Shown piece by piece: positions 10,262 through 19,265 of a stretch of DNA of 64,000 nucleotides. Both the position numbers and the translations under genes were made by a program. Under the pieces are notes generated by a model, which was not told where the DNA came from, did not search any database, and was given only the letters and a program-made list of their open reading frames with translations. This stretch comes from Agapetus fuscipes (taxonomy: Eukaryota > Arthropoda > Insecta > Trichoptera > Glossosomatidae), in NCBI GenBank assembly GCA_951799405.1, contig OX637334.1, positions 5,394,001 through 5,458,000 on the forward strand. Reading direction: 5' to 3'. The number at the start of each line of letters is the position of its first letter. Position 1 is the stretch's first letter.

Positions 10262-10452
10262 TAAGGGAGGTTTAGTTAGCGAGGGAGCTGGTACTCATTT
10301 CTTGTGAAGGCTGAGTAAACCTTGCCGGTAGTTTATTTTGGGTTTTGATATAAACACCAAAACGGAAAACCATTTCTGACACCCTTGGTGGGATTTGAAC
10401 CCGAGCTCACGGCATGGCATGCAAGCACTATACCAACTGAGCTATCGACGGT
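10262..10452 (-). repeat. SINE-A, 5' two thirds
   Basis: Reverse copy with intact head: GGATTTGAACCCGAGCTC (B-box region) and CCAACTGAGCTATCGAC (A-box region). Body includes CTTGTGAAGGCTGAGTAAAC. The usual 3' third is absent. Confidence 0.85.
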
Positions 10453-10650
10453 AATATATAGTCTTTAATCAAACAACCTATAAGTTGCAAAGATAAAATA
10501 ACATTTAAACTTTATTTAAAATGCATGCCCACAAACAGATTCGAGTAAATTCGTGCTTACAAATGCTGCATGTGTAGGTACTTACAAATTAAAATCCAAA
10601 CCTCTAAGAAACATTAGCCCTGCAACTTTTCCCGAATGCTTTAATTTACA
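10453..10650 (-). repeat. R1 fragment
   Basis: Reverse R1 abutting the SINE-A head. It keeps AAGTTGCAAAGATA, ATGCATGCCCACAAACAGA, CTTACAAATGCTGCATGTG and CATTAGCCCTGCAACTT; the hairpin half is missing. Confidence 0.8.
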
Positions 10651-11036
10651 AAGTTCTCTTAAGGGAAGGTAATTTTACTTTTAAATCATTAATTGTTGAT
10701 AAATTGTCATGCTTTCATTCAACCTGTCTTAAAGGCAATATTCCTGAGTAACCGCAGGTGATACCTCATAGTTTGCGTCTTGACAGTGACCTGACATTAT
10801 CGACATATACAGTGCCAAGTACAAGCTTGCTTGTGTACCAGGCAGCCCCTCTAGACGTCAACTAAAGGGAATGTGTTAAATTATAATCAATCACAGGCGA
10901 AGATATATGATGGAGCGGTGTTTTAGGGAAACTATATCTTTGTTACACAACAAACTGCTGCTAAAAAGTACGTAAGTTTCGCAACGAACGAATTTTTTAT
11001 TTATTAATAATGTGAAAATAAAATAAAACAATGGAT
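10651..11036. other. Gap
   Basis: No feature recognised. A moderately GC-richer patch at 10745-10870 (CCAGGCAGCCCCTCTAGACG) has no open frame. Confidence 0.35.
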
Positions 11037-11490
11037 TTTTTTGACCGGTCCGTAGTCTTGCGACTCATAAACGCAAGGTTGTGGGTTCGAGTCCCAGCGG
11101 AGGATAAACAATATTGCGGATAGGAGCTTTGGGGTAGCTGGGCCAGTTGCCTGGAATAAGCTGCCTGTCGACCTTCGCTCTGCCCAGCCCACCATCGCCT
11201 TCAGAAGAGGACTTAAGAAAATGCTGTTTTCGAAGAGCCACGGTGCCCTTGAGATGGTCTGTGATCATTAAATAGCGCCACCGGAAATAAATCATCCATC
11301 ATCATCATCATTAATATTTTCAAATATGCTCTTTGCTAGGTTAAACAATTCATATTATACCTTTACCACAGGCTGTCACCAAAGATTCATCTAACCTTAC
11401 AACAACTGGGTCATGCCTGAGAATTGTCTCTTGAGGTTTGATTCACACAAAAACAGCGCTAACCAAATAAATTATCCTATTTTTATTATT
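11037..11490 (+). repeat. SINE-B split by a LINE-C tail insertion
   Basis: Head TTGACCGGTCCGTAGTC with B box GGGTTCGAGTCC (about 11083-11094). Interrupted at 11115 and resumed at 11313 with the body (CTTTACCACAGGCTGTCACC, AACTGGGTCATGC). The tail GCTCTTGAGG to AACAGCGCTAACCAAATAAA is followed by an ATT-rich end. The six bases AATATT flank the insert on both sides (11110-11115, 11313-11318). Confidence 0.85.
11116..11312 (+). pseudogene. LINE-C-type 3' end inserted in SINE-B
   Basis: Encodes a CR1/L2-like ORF2 C-terminus (GPVAWNKLPVDLRSAQPT, FRRGLKKMLF, stop near 11269) and a short 3' UTR (TAGCGCCACCGGAAATAAAT) with an ATC microsatellite. Target duplication AATATT. A second insert starting at the matching base occurs at 58149. 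Confidence 0.85.
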
Positions 11491-12203
11491 ATTTGTTTGA
11501 TTTTCTTGAGCGCTTTGCGTGTCATCAAACCATTATCAAGAGAAACATAAGCAAGAGAACAAGAGAAGACGTTCCTATCTTGATAATGTGGTATTACACC
11601 GAAAGCGCAGGAGAAAATAAACCAACTCGTGAAGAATAACATTGATTGTATTTTTACATTATTAATTTTAAAATACCCTTTTGCACTGTCAATACCCAAA
11701 CCCTAGACTTTTACAAAATAAATGTGGTACAAATCGATTAGATTTACAAAAAATGAAATTTTTTTACAAAAAAGATCGACGCAATTTATTTATGTATTTT
11801 GCCTAGCTAGAAAAAGGTATTCACATTATTTTTATTTCAGGTATGAGTTTTACTTTAATTTGAACACGTACAAAAAGTGTTCAGAGAATCTTTAGGTGTT
11901 TGCTTACGCGAAAGCAATATTATTAATCTTTAATGTTAACAGACATCTTTACAACTTAAATTATTTTATACAGGGTGTAACGGAATTATTTTATGTGGAT
12001 AATAATGTTTATTTTCACCAAGTGAAATGGAGCGCTGCGTACATGTTAGCTTTCCTTTGCACCTACCAAAGATCAAACCTCGAATAGTTGAGGAAATAGC
12101 CTTAAGGTTAATTAGAACAGGGTGCAAACCATCTTAGAGTGAAGGGAAACTTTAGGCTCCTGCGAAACAACTGGCTTGATCAGATCAGCAAGATTATAAT
12201 ATA
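11491..12203. other. Gap with a small SINE-C fragment
   Basis: AT-rich. A likely SINE-C fragment lies at about 11755-11830 (reverse): ATTTTGCCTAGCTAGAAAAA, similar to the CTGGCCAGAAACAGGTAT block of the other copies. Otherwise nothing recognised. Confidence 0.4.
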
Positions 12204-12814
12204 AATTCCTTGACTTATAGTTTGGTATGAGGCTGACAGCCCATACTGTAAAAATGGTTCACTTTGCCGATGTCACCATTGTCACATTGTTCGGTCGATA
12301 GCTCAGGTAGTAGAGTGCTTGCATTCCATGCCGAAAGCTCGGGTTCGAATCCCACCGAGGGTGTCAGAAATGATTTCCCGTTTCGGTGTTTATTTCAAAC
12401 CCCAAAATAAAATACCGGCAAGGTTTACTCAGCCTTCACAAGAAATGAGTACCAGCACTCTCGGGAGCTGGGAAACCTCCACTTCAACTGAAATGGTTGG
12501 CGTAAGGCCGGCCTCCTTACCTGTAAAAATAAATAGGTTCAACTCGCCACATGCGACCCCTTCGGGGATAACGCGGCAAGAAGTTACACTATATGTGTAG
12601 CTTAGTTGCGTCACTGTTTCAGAGAAGGTCGGCAATAATTGCAACAATTATGTTGATTTGAGGTTTGGTTTGTGATTTGTAAGTACACATTCAGCATTAG
12701 TAAGCGCGAACTTACACGTGTCTGTCTGTGGGCATGCATTTGATATGAGTTTTTAATGTGAATATATCTTTGCAACTTAAATTATAGATTATAGGTTATA
12801 ATCTATAATTTAAG
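12204..12814 (+). repeat. R1 element split by a SINE-A insertion
   Basis: R1 5' part 12204-12288 (TTCCTTGACTTATAGTTTGG, GCTGACAGCCCATACTGTAA) and 3' part 12613-12814 (CTGTTTCAGAGAAGGTCGGC, GCGAACTTACACGTG, GGGCATGCATTTG). Its end forms a 39-base palindrome at 12776-12814. Confidence 0.85.
12289..12612 (+). repeat. SINE-A, best full-length copy
   Basis: tRNA-derived SINE. A box region TCGATAGCTCAGGTAGTAGA; B box GGTTCGAATCC (12342-12352), a perfect match to the RNA polymerase III box. Body: CGTTTCGGTGTTTATTTCAA, CAAAATAAAATACCGGCAAG, GGCGTAAGGCCGGCC, ACCCCTTCGGGGATAACGCG (CCCC/GGGG hairpin). It ends ATATGTGTAGCTTAGTTGC. Inserted into an R1 copy, with GTCAC possibly duplicated at the edges. 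Confidence 0.9.
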
Positions 12815-13070
12815 TACCTCCCATCTTCAGGTGTTAATTGAAACAAAAAAATATAAGAATAAACGAAAGAGTTACATAGACCTGTGAAGTTTCTCGCCTA
12901 ATATAAAAATCTTATATTTGAAATCTATATATATAATACCCTTCGCCGTCGTCTTCGGTCCTCCCACAGATCAGCGTATTCTACCACTACGCTACCGTGC
13001 CGATGGGACAATGCTCGAGATAGAACATACTTAAAGAAGTCCTGCTTTCGAATTCGACTTGGGGTGGTAT
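12815..13070. other. Gap with a possible tRNA-like piece
   Basis: Read in reverse, 12960-13010 gives GGTAGCGTAGTGGTAGAATA, like a tRNA A-box region, but no B box follows at the right distance. Confidence 0.35.
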
Positions 13071-13190
13071 TTTTTTTTTTTTTTTTTCCTTTTTTTTTTA
13101 AAGTAAAATTTTTGAAGAGGAATGAATTTCACCAAACTTTATTTCTTGGCCAGAAACAGGTATTTATTTAGATCAGCAATTAATAATTTA
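13071..13190 (-). repeat. SINE-C, truncated, poly(A)-tailed
   Basis: Reverse copy. The poly(A) tail appears as a T run (13071-13102), followed by GAAGAGGAATG and TTGGCCAGAAACAGGTAT, shared with the full copy at 41889-42195. The tRNA-like head is missing. Confidence 0.65.
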
Positions 13191-13594
13191 AAATATAACG
13201 GGGAAACAAAATTTCGTTGAAAGGTTTTTACAAATATAGATGGCAAAAGACGATTTTACATAATAAATAAAGGAGATTTTCAACAAAATTGCTTTTTTTA
13301 CCCAATATTTTGAATTACCTACGTATAAGCAATTTGAGAGATTTAGGGATGTACCTATATAATCTAAGTTGCAAAGATATACAGCATTTTTTAAATATAA
13401 CGGGGAAATAAAAAAAATCGTTGAAAGGTTTTTAGAAATATAGATGGCAAAAAACGATTTTACATAATAAATAATTTAAATATTTAACAAAATTGCTTTT
13501 TTTTATCCAAAATTTTCAAATACCTACGTACAAGCAACTTGAGAGATTTAGGGATGTACCTATACAATCTAAGTTGCAGAGATATAAAGCATTT
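13191..13594. repeat. Tandem duplication, two 202-bp units
   Basis: Unit 1 is 13191-13392, unit 2 is 13393-13594. Each starts AAATATAACGGGGAAA, holds ATAGATGGCAAAA and ATTTAGGGATGTACCTATA, and ends with the tail end of R1 (AATCTAAGTTGCA). The units differ at scattered sites and small indels. Confidence 0.85.
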
Positions 13595-13620
13595 AAGTTT
13601 TATATTAAATGCATACCAAC

Positions 13621-13881
13621 CTATCTAAAATCTAAATCTATAATCTAAGTTGCAAAATATAGTACATTTGATATTCATGTTAAATGCATTCCCTCAAGCA
13701 CACACTTATAAGTTCGCGCTTACACATGCTGCATGTATCCTTAAAACATAAAAACACAATCTCTAATGAACATAAGCTCTGCAACTCTTGCCCATCTTCC
13801 CTCAAACAGGGGTGACGTTGGCAAAGTGAACCATTTTTACAGTATGAGTGGTCAGCCTCATACCAACCTATAAGACAAGGA
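13621..13881 (-). repeat. R1 element, full length
   Basis: Reverse copy: AATCTAAGTTGCAAAATATA start, TCGCGCTTACACATGCTGCA, CTCAAACAGGGGTGACG, GTGGTCAGCCTCATACCAAC end. Confidence 0.9.
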
Positions 13882-13902
13882 AATTATTTTGATTTCTATT
13901 CT

Positions 13903-14746
13903 TTATAATCTGTAATCTAAGTTGCAAAGCTATATTACATAGTTATATAACAGTGACAAAACGATACATGACCAAATAACAAAGTAACAAAACAGCACAG
14001 TGACAAAAAAGCTCGGGGACAAAACAAACAGTGAAAAAACAGGAAGGTGACAAAAGAGCACAGTGACATAACAGCACGGTGACAAAACAGCACAGTGATA
14101 TAACAGCACAGTGATAAAACAGCACAGTGACAAAAAATGACGGTGACAAAACAACACAGTGACAAATCAGCCCAGTGACCAAATTACACGGTGACAAAAC
14201 ACCACAGCAACAAAACATCACAGTGACAAAGCAGCACGTTGGCAAAACAGCATAGTGACAAAACAACACGGTGACAAAAAAGCACAGTGAAAGAACAGCA
14301 CAGTGACAAAACAACACGGTGACAAAACAACACGGTATCAAAACAGCACAGTGACAAAACAGCACAATGACAAAATAGCTCAGTGACCAAACAGCACAGT
14401 GACATAACAACAGGGTCACTAAACAGCACAGTGACAAAAAAGCACGGTGTCAAAACAACACAGTGACAAAACAGCACTGTGACAAATCAGCACAGTGTCA
14501 AAACAGCACAGTGACAAAACAGCACTTTAACCAAAAAGCACAGTGACGTAACACAAGTACACTAGCAGACTCGTAAAAGTTCACGCTTACACATGCTGCA
14601 TGTGGACTTTGAACATAAAAACCCAACTCAAATGAACATTAGCCCTGCAACTCTTGCCGATCTTCCCTGAAACAGGGGTGACGTTGCCATAGTGAACCAT
14701 TTTTGTTACAGTATGGGTGGTCAGCCTCATAACAACCTATAGGTCA
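13903..14746 (-). repeat. R1 element carrying an internal minisatellite
   Basis: R1 end sequence (TAATCTGTAATCTAAGTTGC, 13907-13926) and R1 body (14560-14746: TTCACGCTTACACATGCTGC, GAAACAGGGGTGACGTTG, GGTGGTCAGCCTCAT) flank a tandem array at 13947-14552, so the array expanded within the element. Confidence 0.85.
13947..14552. repeat. 16-bp minisatellite array
   Basis: About 606 bp of a 16-17 bp unit close to ACAGCACAGTGACAAA, roughly 38 units, with many single-base variants (GTGACATA, CACGGTGAC, AGTGATAT). The period is not a multiple of 3 and the unit lacks stops on the reverse strand. Overlapping reverse open frames therefore run through it in several frames, giving Cys/Phe/Val/Leu-rich products. 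These are not genes. Confidence 0.95.
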
Positions 14747-16100
14747 AAAATTTTAATATTTGCATACACTATCGATGTATTTATTATATTAAGGTATAAC
14801 CGTTTACAGTGCGGGATATTCACAGTATTTTTTTGTAATGGCGGATTTTCATAAATTTATTTTATCAAAGCCTAACAAATCTAAGTAAATGTTCTTTTAC
14901 AAAAACTGCGTGTTTTTATTTTACATGTTTTTTAATACTACGAAGTTTAACGCGAGGAAACTATGTGCAATATAAACATTTCACAAATGTTAAGGGGTTG
15001 GGCTGCGTAGCAGCCAGGGGCAACGCCCCTAGTCGTTATAGAATGCGATTTCAACCAAAAACAAGATTCATGTTTTGTCATCACTAACGGAGCACATTTT
15101 CTTATAAAGCAATTTGAAAATAATTTAAAATTACAATTATCATTTTTGCATGTTGAATTAAGGCGTTGAAAATAAAATAAAATGAAAAATTTCAATAAAG
15201 ATGTCACCAAAATAATCCTTATCCGTTTGAAAATGATTTAAAAGTACAAATAATATTCTTTGACAAAACACTTACCAAAGTTTATCTCATTTCATATTTG
15301 TTTTTAGAAATTTATTTTAAATCGTTTTTTTATTCGTCTGCCAACATTTCAAAATTTAAAATTATAATTTCGTTTTCTACCAAAATAACAAAAGATGATT
15401 TTATATTTTAACGAAAACTGCGCTCATTTAATAAACAAAAACAGGTTATCTTTTCTTTGTATTATCATTAAAAAAAAATGTATACATTTGAAAAAATAAA
15501 AATGAAGGTGTGATTTTAAAGGTATATGTACTTTTTAAATATTTCTTTCAAACCAAAAATGTATTCACTTTTGAGGAATATTTTTTTCAAAATAAAAAGG
15601 CTTTTATTAAGTTAATCGTAAACATTACAAAACACGATGATTGAGGATTAATTCGTGCGGAAAAGTTGCCTCCTGAAGACGTTGACTATCTCACCGCAAA
15701 ACTTCAAGATTTGTTTTTAATTCTCCGATAACTGTGACACAACCGTAACACCAGTGTAAAGAAATATTAGTACATGGATAAATGTAATAGTTAATAATTA
15801 ATTATAGCCATTAAAAATAGCCATAAATATAGTTGTAGTTGCGAGGTAAGTGTGAGTAATATAACAAATTTGAGCATGTCTGTATAGATTAGTCCAGACA
15901 CGCTGCAATGAACTCTCGATCCATCTTTTGCGCTGTAAAGTTTTTTGAAAGCAGAGAAAATTTACTGGTATCAATAAGCAAGTGGTAAATAAGTCTCACC
16001 TATGATAAGTCTCTTTATTGCGTTCTATCTATGTAATATACATCAAAAAAGTAAGTAGGGACATTGTTGTAAAAAAAAAAGAAATTGAATCGCGTGACAA
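14747..16100. other. Long AT-rich gap with a GC-rich double hairpin
   Basis: Mostly AT-rich. The exception is 15001-15030, two adjacent perfect hairpins (GGCTGC/GCAGCC and AGGGGC/GCCCCT, three-base loops). No coding region seen. Confidence 0.5.
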
Positions 16101-16104
16101 CATT

Positions 16105-16540
16105 TATTTATTTTCATCACAGCAGCGCCTGAAGTCGAGACACAGCTTCCGTAGTTACGTGCAGCCCTTGTATTCGGATCCAGTGGCGGAGAGATTGCAA
16201 ATGTGGAAAGAGGAATGCCCGTAGCGCTTTGTGCAGCCTGCAGAGAGCCTACCACCAAGAAAGAACCTCGAGTGGCCCGTGTGGAAATCTATGAACAGAT
16301 TGAGGACCAATGTTGGAAGAGCCCGGGCCAACATGTTGACCTGGGAATTTCTGGGAAGGGAGGACTCTACACTATGTGAGTGTGGAGCTCAGCAAACAAT
16401 GGAACACCTGCGGTGTTGTCCCTCCTGTCCGACAAGCTGCTCCATGGATGATCTCTTTGCGGGAAACCAAAGAGCTGTAGACATTGCTCGTTACTGGGCC
16501 AATATTGTGTGAAGCTGACACGAAGAAGAAGAATTTATTT
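16105..16540 (+). pseudogene. LINE ORF2 C-terminus with zinc-knuckle-like end
   Basis: Two overlapping-phase open stretches encode the end of a non-LTR retrotransposon protein: KSMNRLRTNVGRARANM (about 16290-16340), LCECGAQQTMEHLRCCPSC (Cys/His cluster) and DLFAGNQRAVDIARYWANI before the stop at 16510-16512. The Cys-x-Cys...His...Cys end is typical of some arthropod LINE ORF2 proteins. An in-frame stop near 16222 breaks it. A GAA-rich tail (GAAGAAGAAG) follows. Confidence 0.75.
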
Positions 16541-16930
16541 ATTTTATTTTATAATACTGAATGCATTCAAATTCTATTGACATTTCGCAATTTAAATTCA
16601 ATAGACAAATATGCCATTATAGTCTACGCGAAAAGGGTTGGACCGTCTGAGGTAGACGGATGATATTAATTTTTGAGCGTCGTAGCATTGTAATCCATGC
16701 ATAAAACTATACGTAGAAACTAAAGCCTAGCGTTAACAAAAAACTAAAGAAAACTAAAAACAGCTCCTCTAATAGGCGTTTTAGTTTTAAATTATTTTTA
16801 GCCATCATTTCTTTTCAAGTTGACTCTGGAATGTTACGCATAATTTTTTGAAAGATATATTGGATAACAATATTGTCCAAGTTAAGTGGATTTTTTTTAA
16901 ATTGAAACATGCGCTTTATCGTGAACACGG
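16541..16930. other. Gap
   Basis: No feature recognised; one TCTGAGGTAGACGGATG patch near 16640. Confidence 0.3.
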
Positions 16931-17187
16931 TCTAATCTAATCTAATCTAAGCGGCAAAAATATATATCATTTAAGATTTATATTAAATGCATTGCCACAA
17001 GCAGATATGTATATTTTCGCGCTAACACATGCCGCATGTGGACCTACAATATAAAAACCCAATCTCAAATGAACATAAGCCCTGCAACTCATGCCGTCCT
17101 TCCCTGAAACAGGGGTGACATTGGCAAAGTGAGCCATTTTTTACAGTGTGGGTGGTCAGCCGCATACCAACCTATAAGTCAAGGAAC
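16931..17187 (-). repeat. R1 element, full length with pentamer tail
   Basis: Reverse copy with three TCTAA tail repeats (16931-16950). It carries both hairpins in good shape: CACATGCCGCATGTGG and CCCTGAAACAGGG. The edge at 17187 is CCTATAAGTCAAGGAA. Confidence 0.92.
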
Positions 17188-18150
17188 CATAAACGGAAGC
17201 AACGGAAGGAAAGTAAGGAACCAGAACGGTAAACGGTATTTTGAACTGAAATGTATTTTGGAAATTAGAGCGTGGTGTGAACAGCATAAAAAGTTACTTT
17301 ATTTAATTTTGTAGATAACAATGATAAATATTTACAACCTTCTCAAATATCTTTCCCTATTTTTCTCAGTTTGATCACTTTCGGTGTTATTCAAACACAG
17401 AAAATCCATGGCTCAACTAACACCTAACGTGAATTTCCTGAAAAAAAAATTCGATGATCCATGAATCAGCAGTGAATCAAATGTATTGTGAATGACCCTA
17501 TTTGGTAATTGGGGCCTTTTTAATCAAAAACTGAAATGTAAGAAAATGAAAGTAGAAATTGAGGTAAAAAAAATACAAGATTTCGAGTTAATTCAGATTT
17601 TTTTAGCTCTGATCTCGGTTTTCATCCAACCGCAGCAGTAACAAAAATACTGCAGTCCGAGTATTGCATAAAAATCGATTGCAAAACATATAAAATTTCA
17701 AAATCGTGAACTAAAATTAAACGTAGGCTACGATCGTTGGGTCAAACGTGAAGTTTCATACATACTTAGAGAGTTATAGTTACAAGCTACGATGTTTTCG
17801 CATGCAGACCACGTGAAACCGGACCAGCGTAAAGCCTGTTAATCTATCACTGGCCTTGTACCATGAGTATTAAACCTTGCGTAAATCTCTTCTCGATTGC
17901 GTAAACAAAAAATGTAAGGAATATACGACGGTACTCCCAGAGAGTGATTTTGTTTTAATACAACTTTTCAATTTACGCATATCACGGTGAGTTTTACGCA
18001 CTGTGTAGGTAATACAGGGGACACTGTAGGATACGGTATTAGAAAGGCGTAGGCTTCTACGACCCTCTACGACAAAGATTTCTAAACTTTTATTCCGTAG
18101 AAAGAACGGCATGGTTGATTTATTTACTCTAGTGATATGGAGGGGTCTAT
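17188..18150. other. Gap, one diverged repeat
   Basis: 17870-18000 resembles 51640-51770 (GGAATATAC, then GAGTGATTTTGTTTT). Otherwise no gene, RNA or known family seen. Confidence 0.4.
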
Positions 18151-18408
18151 AAATAATGTATAGTCTATGTAGCAAAGATATGTTACCATTTAAAATTCAT
18201 ATTAAATGCATGCACACGGCTGAATAAACAAGCGTTAGTTCGCGCTTACAAATGCTTAATATGTACTTACAAATTAAAATCCAAGCCTCAAATAAACATA
18301 AACTATATAACTTTTGCCGAGTTTCCCTCAAATAGGGATGATATTAGCAAAGTGAGCTATATTTTACAGCGTGGGTGGTCAACCTAATATCAACCTATAA
18401 GTCAAGGG
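18151..18408 (-). repeat. R1 element
   Basis: Reverse, diverged copy: TAGTCTATGTAGCAAAGATA, TTCGCGCTTACAAATGC, CAAATAGGGATGATATTAGC, ATCAACCTATAAGTCAAGGG. Confidence 0.85.
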
Positions 18409-18486
18409 TTCATTTTTTCTACTGATTTCTAAAACAATTTTTCTCATCAAAAATCAGCAGAGTGAAATTGTACTGGAAGTGTGTAA

Positions 18487-18629
18487 GGTTGTAAGTTCAT
18501 TTGACGCTTGGGTCTTATTTTGTAAGCACACATTCAGCACGAGTAAGCGAAAACTTATACGGGATTTTCCGTGAGTCTATGAATATTAAATAATAATACA
18601 TTTTTGCAACTAAGTCTATTGACTATGAA
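18487..18629 (+). repeat. R1 fragment
   Basis: 3' half in forward orientation, about 80 bases from a reverse copy: GTAAGCACACATTCAGCACG, then GAAAACTTATACGG and TTTGCAACTAAGTCTATTGA. Confidence 0.75.
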
Positions 18630-18659
18630 AAACTGTACGGTAGGTCACATTTATCCTCT

Positions 18660-18760
18660 GCGCTTATTTTCTCCTCTACGGCGTAGACCCTTCTACAGAG
18701 TAATGTATGAAGCGGGTTGTGTGACATGGGGCGGCGTAGACCGGCGTTATTTGCTTTATT
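18660..18760. repeat. CTACGGCGTAGAC-group repeat
   Basis: CTCCTCTACGGCGTAGACCC, then GGGCGGCGTAGACC about 60 bases on. GC-rich against its surroundings. Confidence 0.45.
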
Positions 18761-19029
18761 TACCCGACACTTAAGTCGCACGTTTGAAAAGATTGACTGC
18801 GCGGGAATTGTTGCCGAAAATCTCGACAAACAAAAAGACAAATTGTTGACGGTTTTGCGTACAGTGACTTTCAAATTTTCAAGTGCCTCTCGGTGACATT
18901 TTGTGCTGAAAATAAAGTCAAACAAGAAATAGTTTTTGTGAAAAATAACTATTGTAGAGGAGAGTAAAAAAATACGTTTAATTAAAAAAATACATATTTC
19001 AGACTGCCAAAGTAAATATACAGAGGAAA

Positions 19030-19265
19030 TGTGAAAGGAAACAAAGGATTGAGATGACCGAAAAAAGGATGGAGTGATCTGATTGAGGAGATTGCGAAAA
19101 AATGAGATATAAAAAGTGGGTGTAAAATAATAAAATATATGAAAAAGGTGATGGATATGAATGAATTGAAAGAGTGATGTAAGGATTGATAGAAATGGAG
19201 ACAGCTCTGTAGAGACTCTGACTACCCCTAGCAAAACGGCGACAGAGTAACAGTTTACAGTTGCA
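19030..19265 (+). pseudogene. LINE-P C-terminus, badly decayed
   Basis: Matches the LINE-P 3' end at DNA level: GATTGAGGAGATTGCGAAAA, ATGAAAAAGGTGATGGATAT, GGAGACAGCTCTGTAGAG, then CCCCTAGCAAAACGGCGACA. The end ACAGAGTAACAGTTTACAGT is a decayed pentamer tail. Many in-frame stops. Confidence 0.75.

Noticed and set aside
12289..12365. A genuine tRNA gene
   Set aside because: A and B boxes are present but the sequence does not fold into a complete cloverleaf and continues into a repeated SINE body.
13930..14477. Long overlapping reverse open frames giving Cys/Phe/Val/Leu-rich proteins
   Set aside because: They come from translating the 16-bp minisatellite, whose period keeps several frames open; no gene signals.
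13947..14552. A CRISPR array
   Set aside because: Unit of 16-17 bp without distinct spacers; eukaryotic context.
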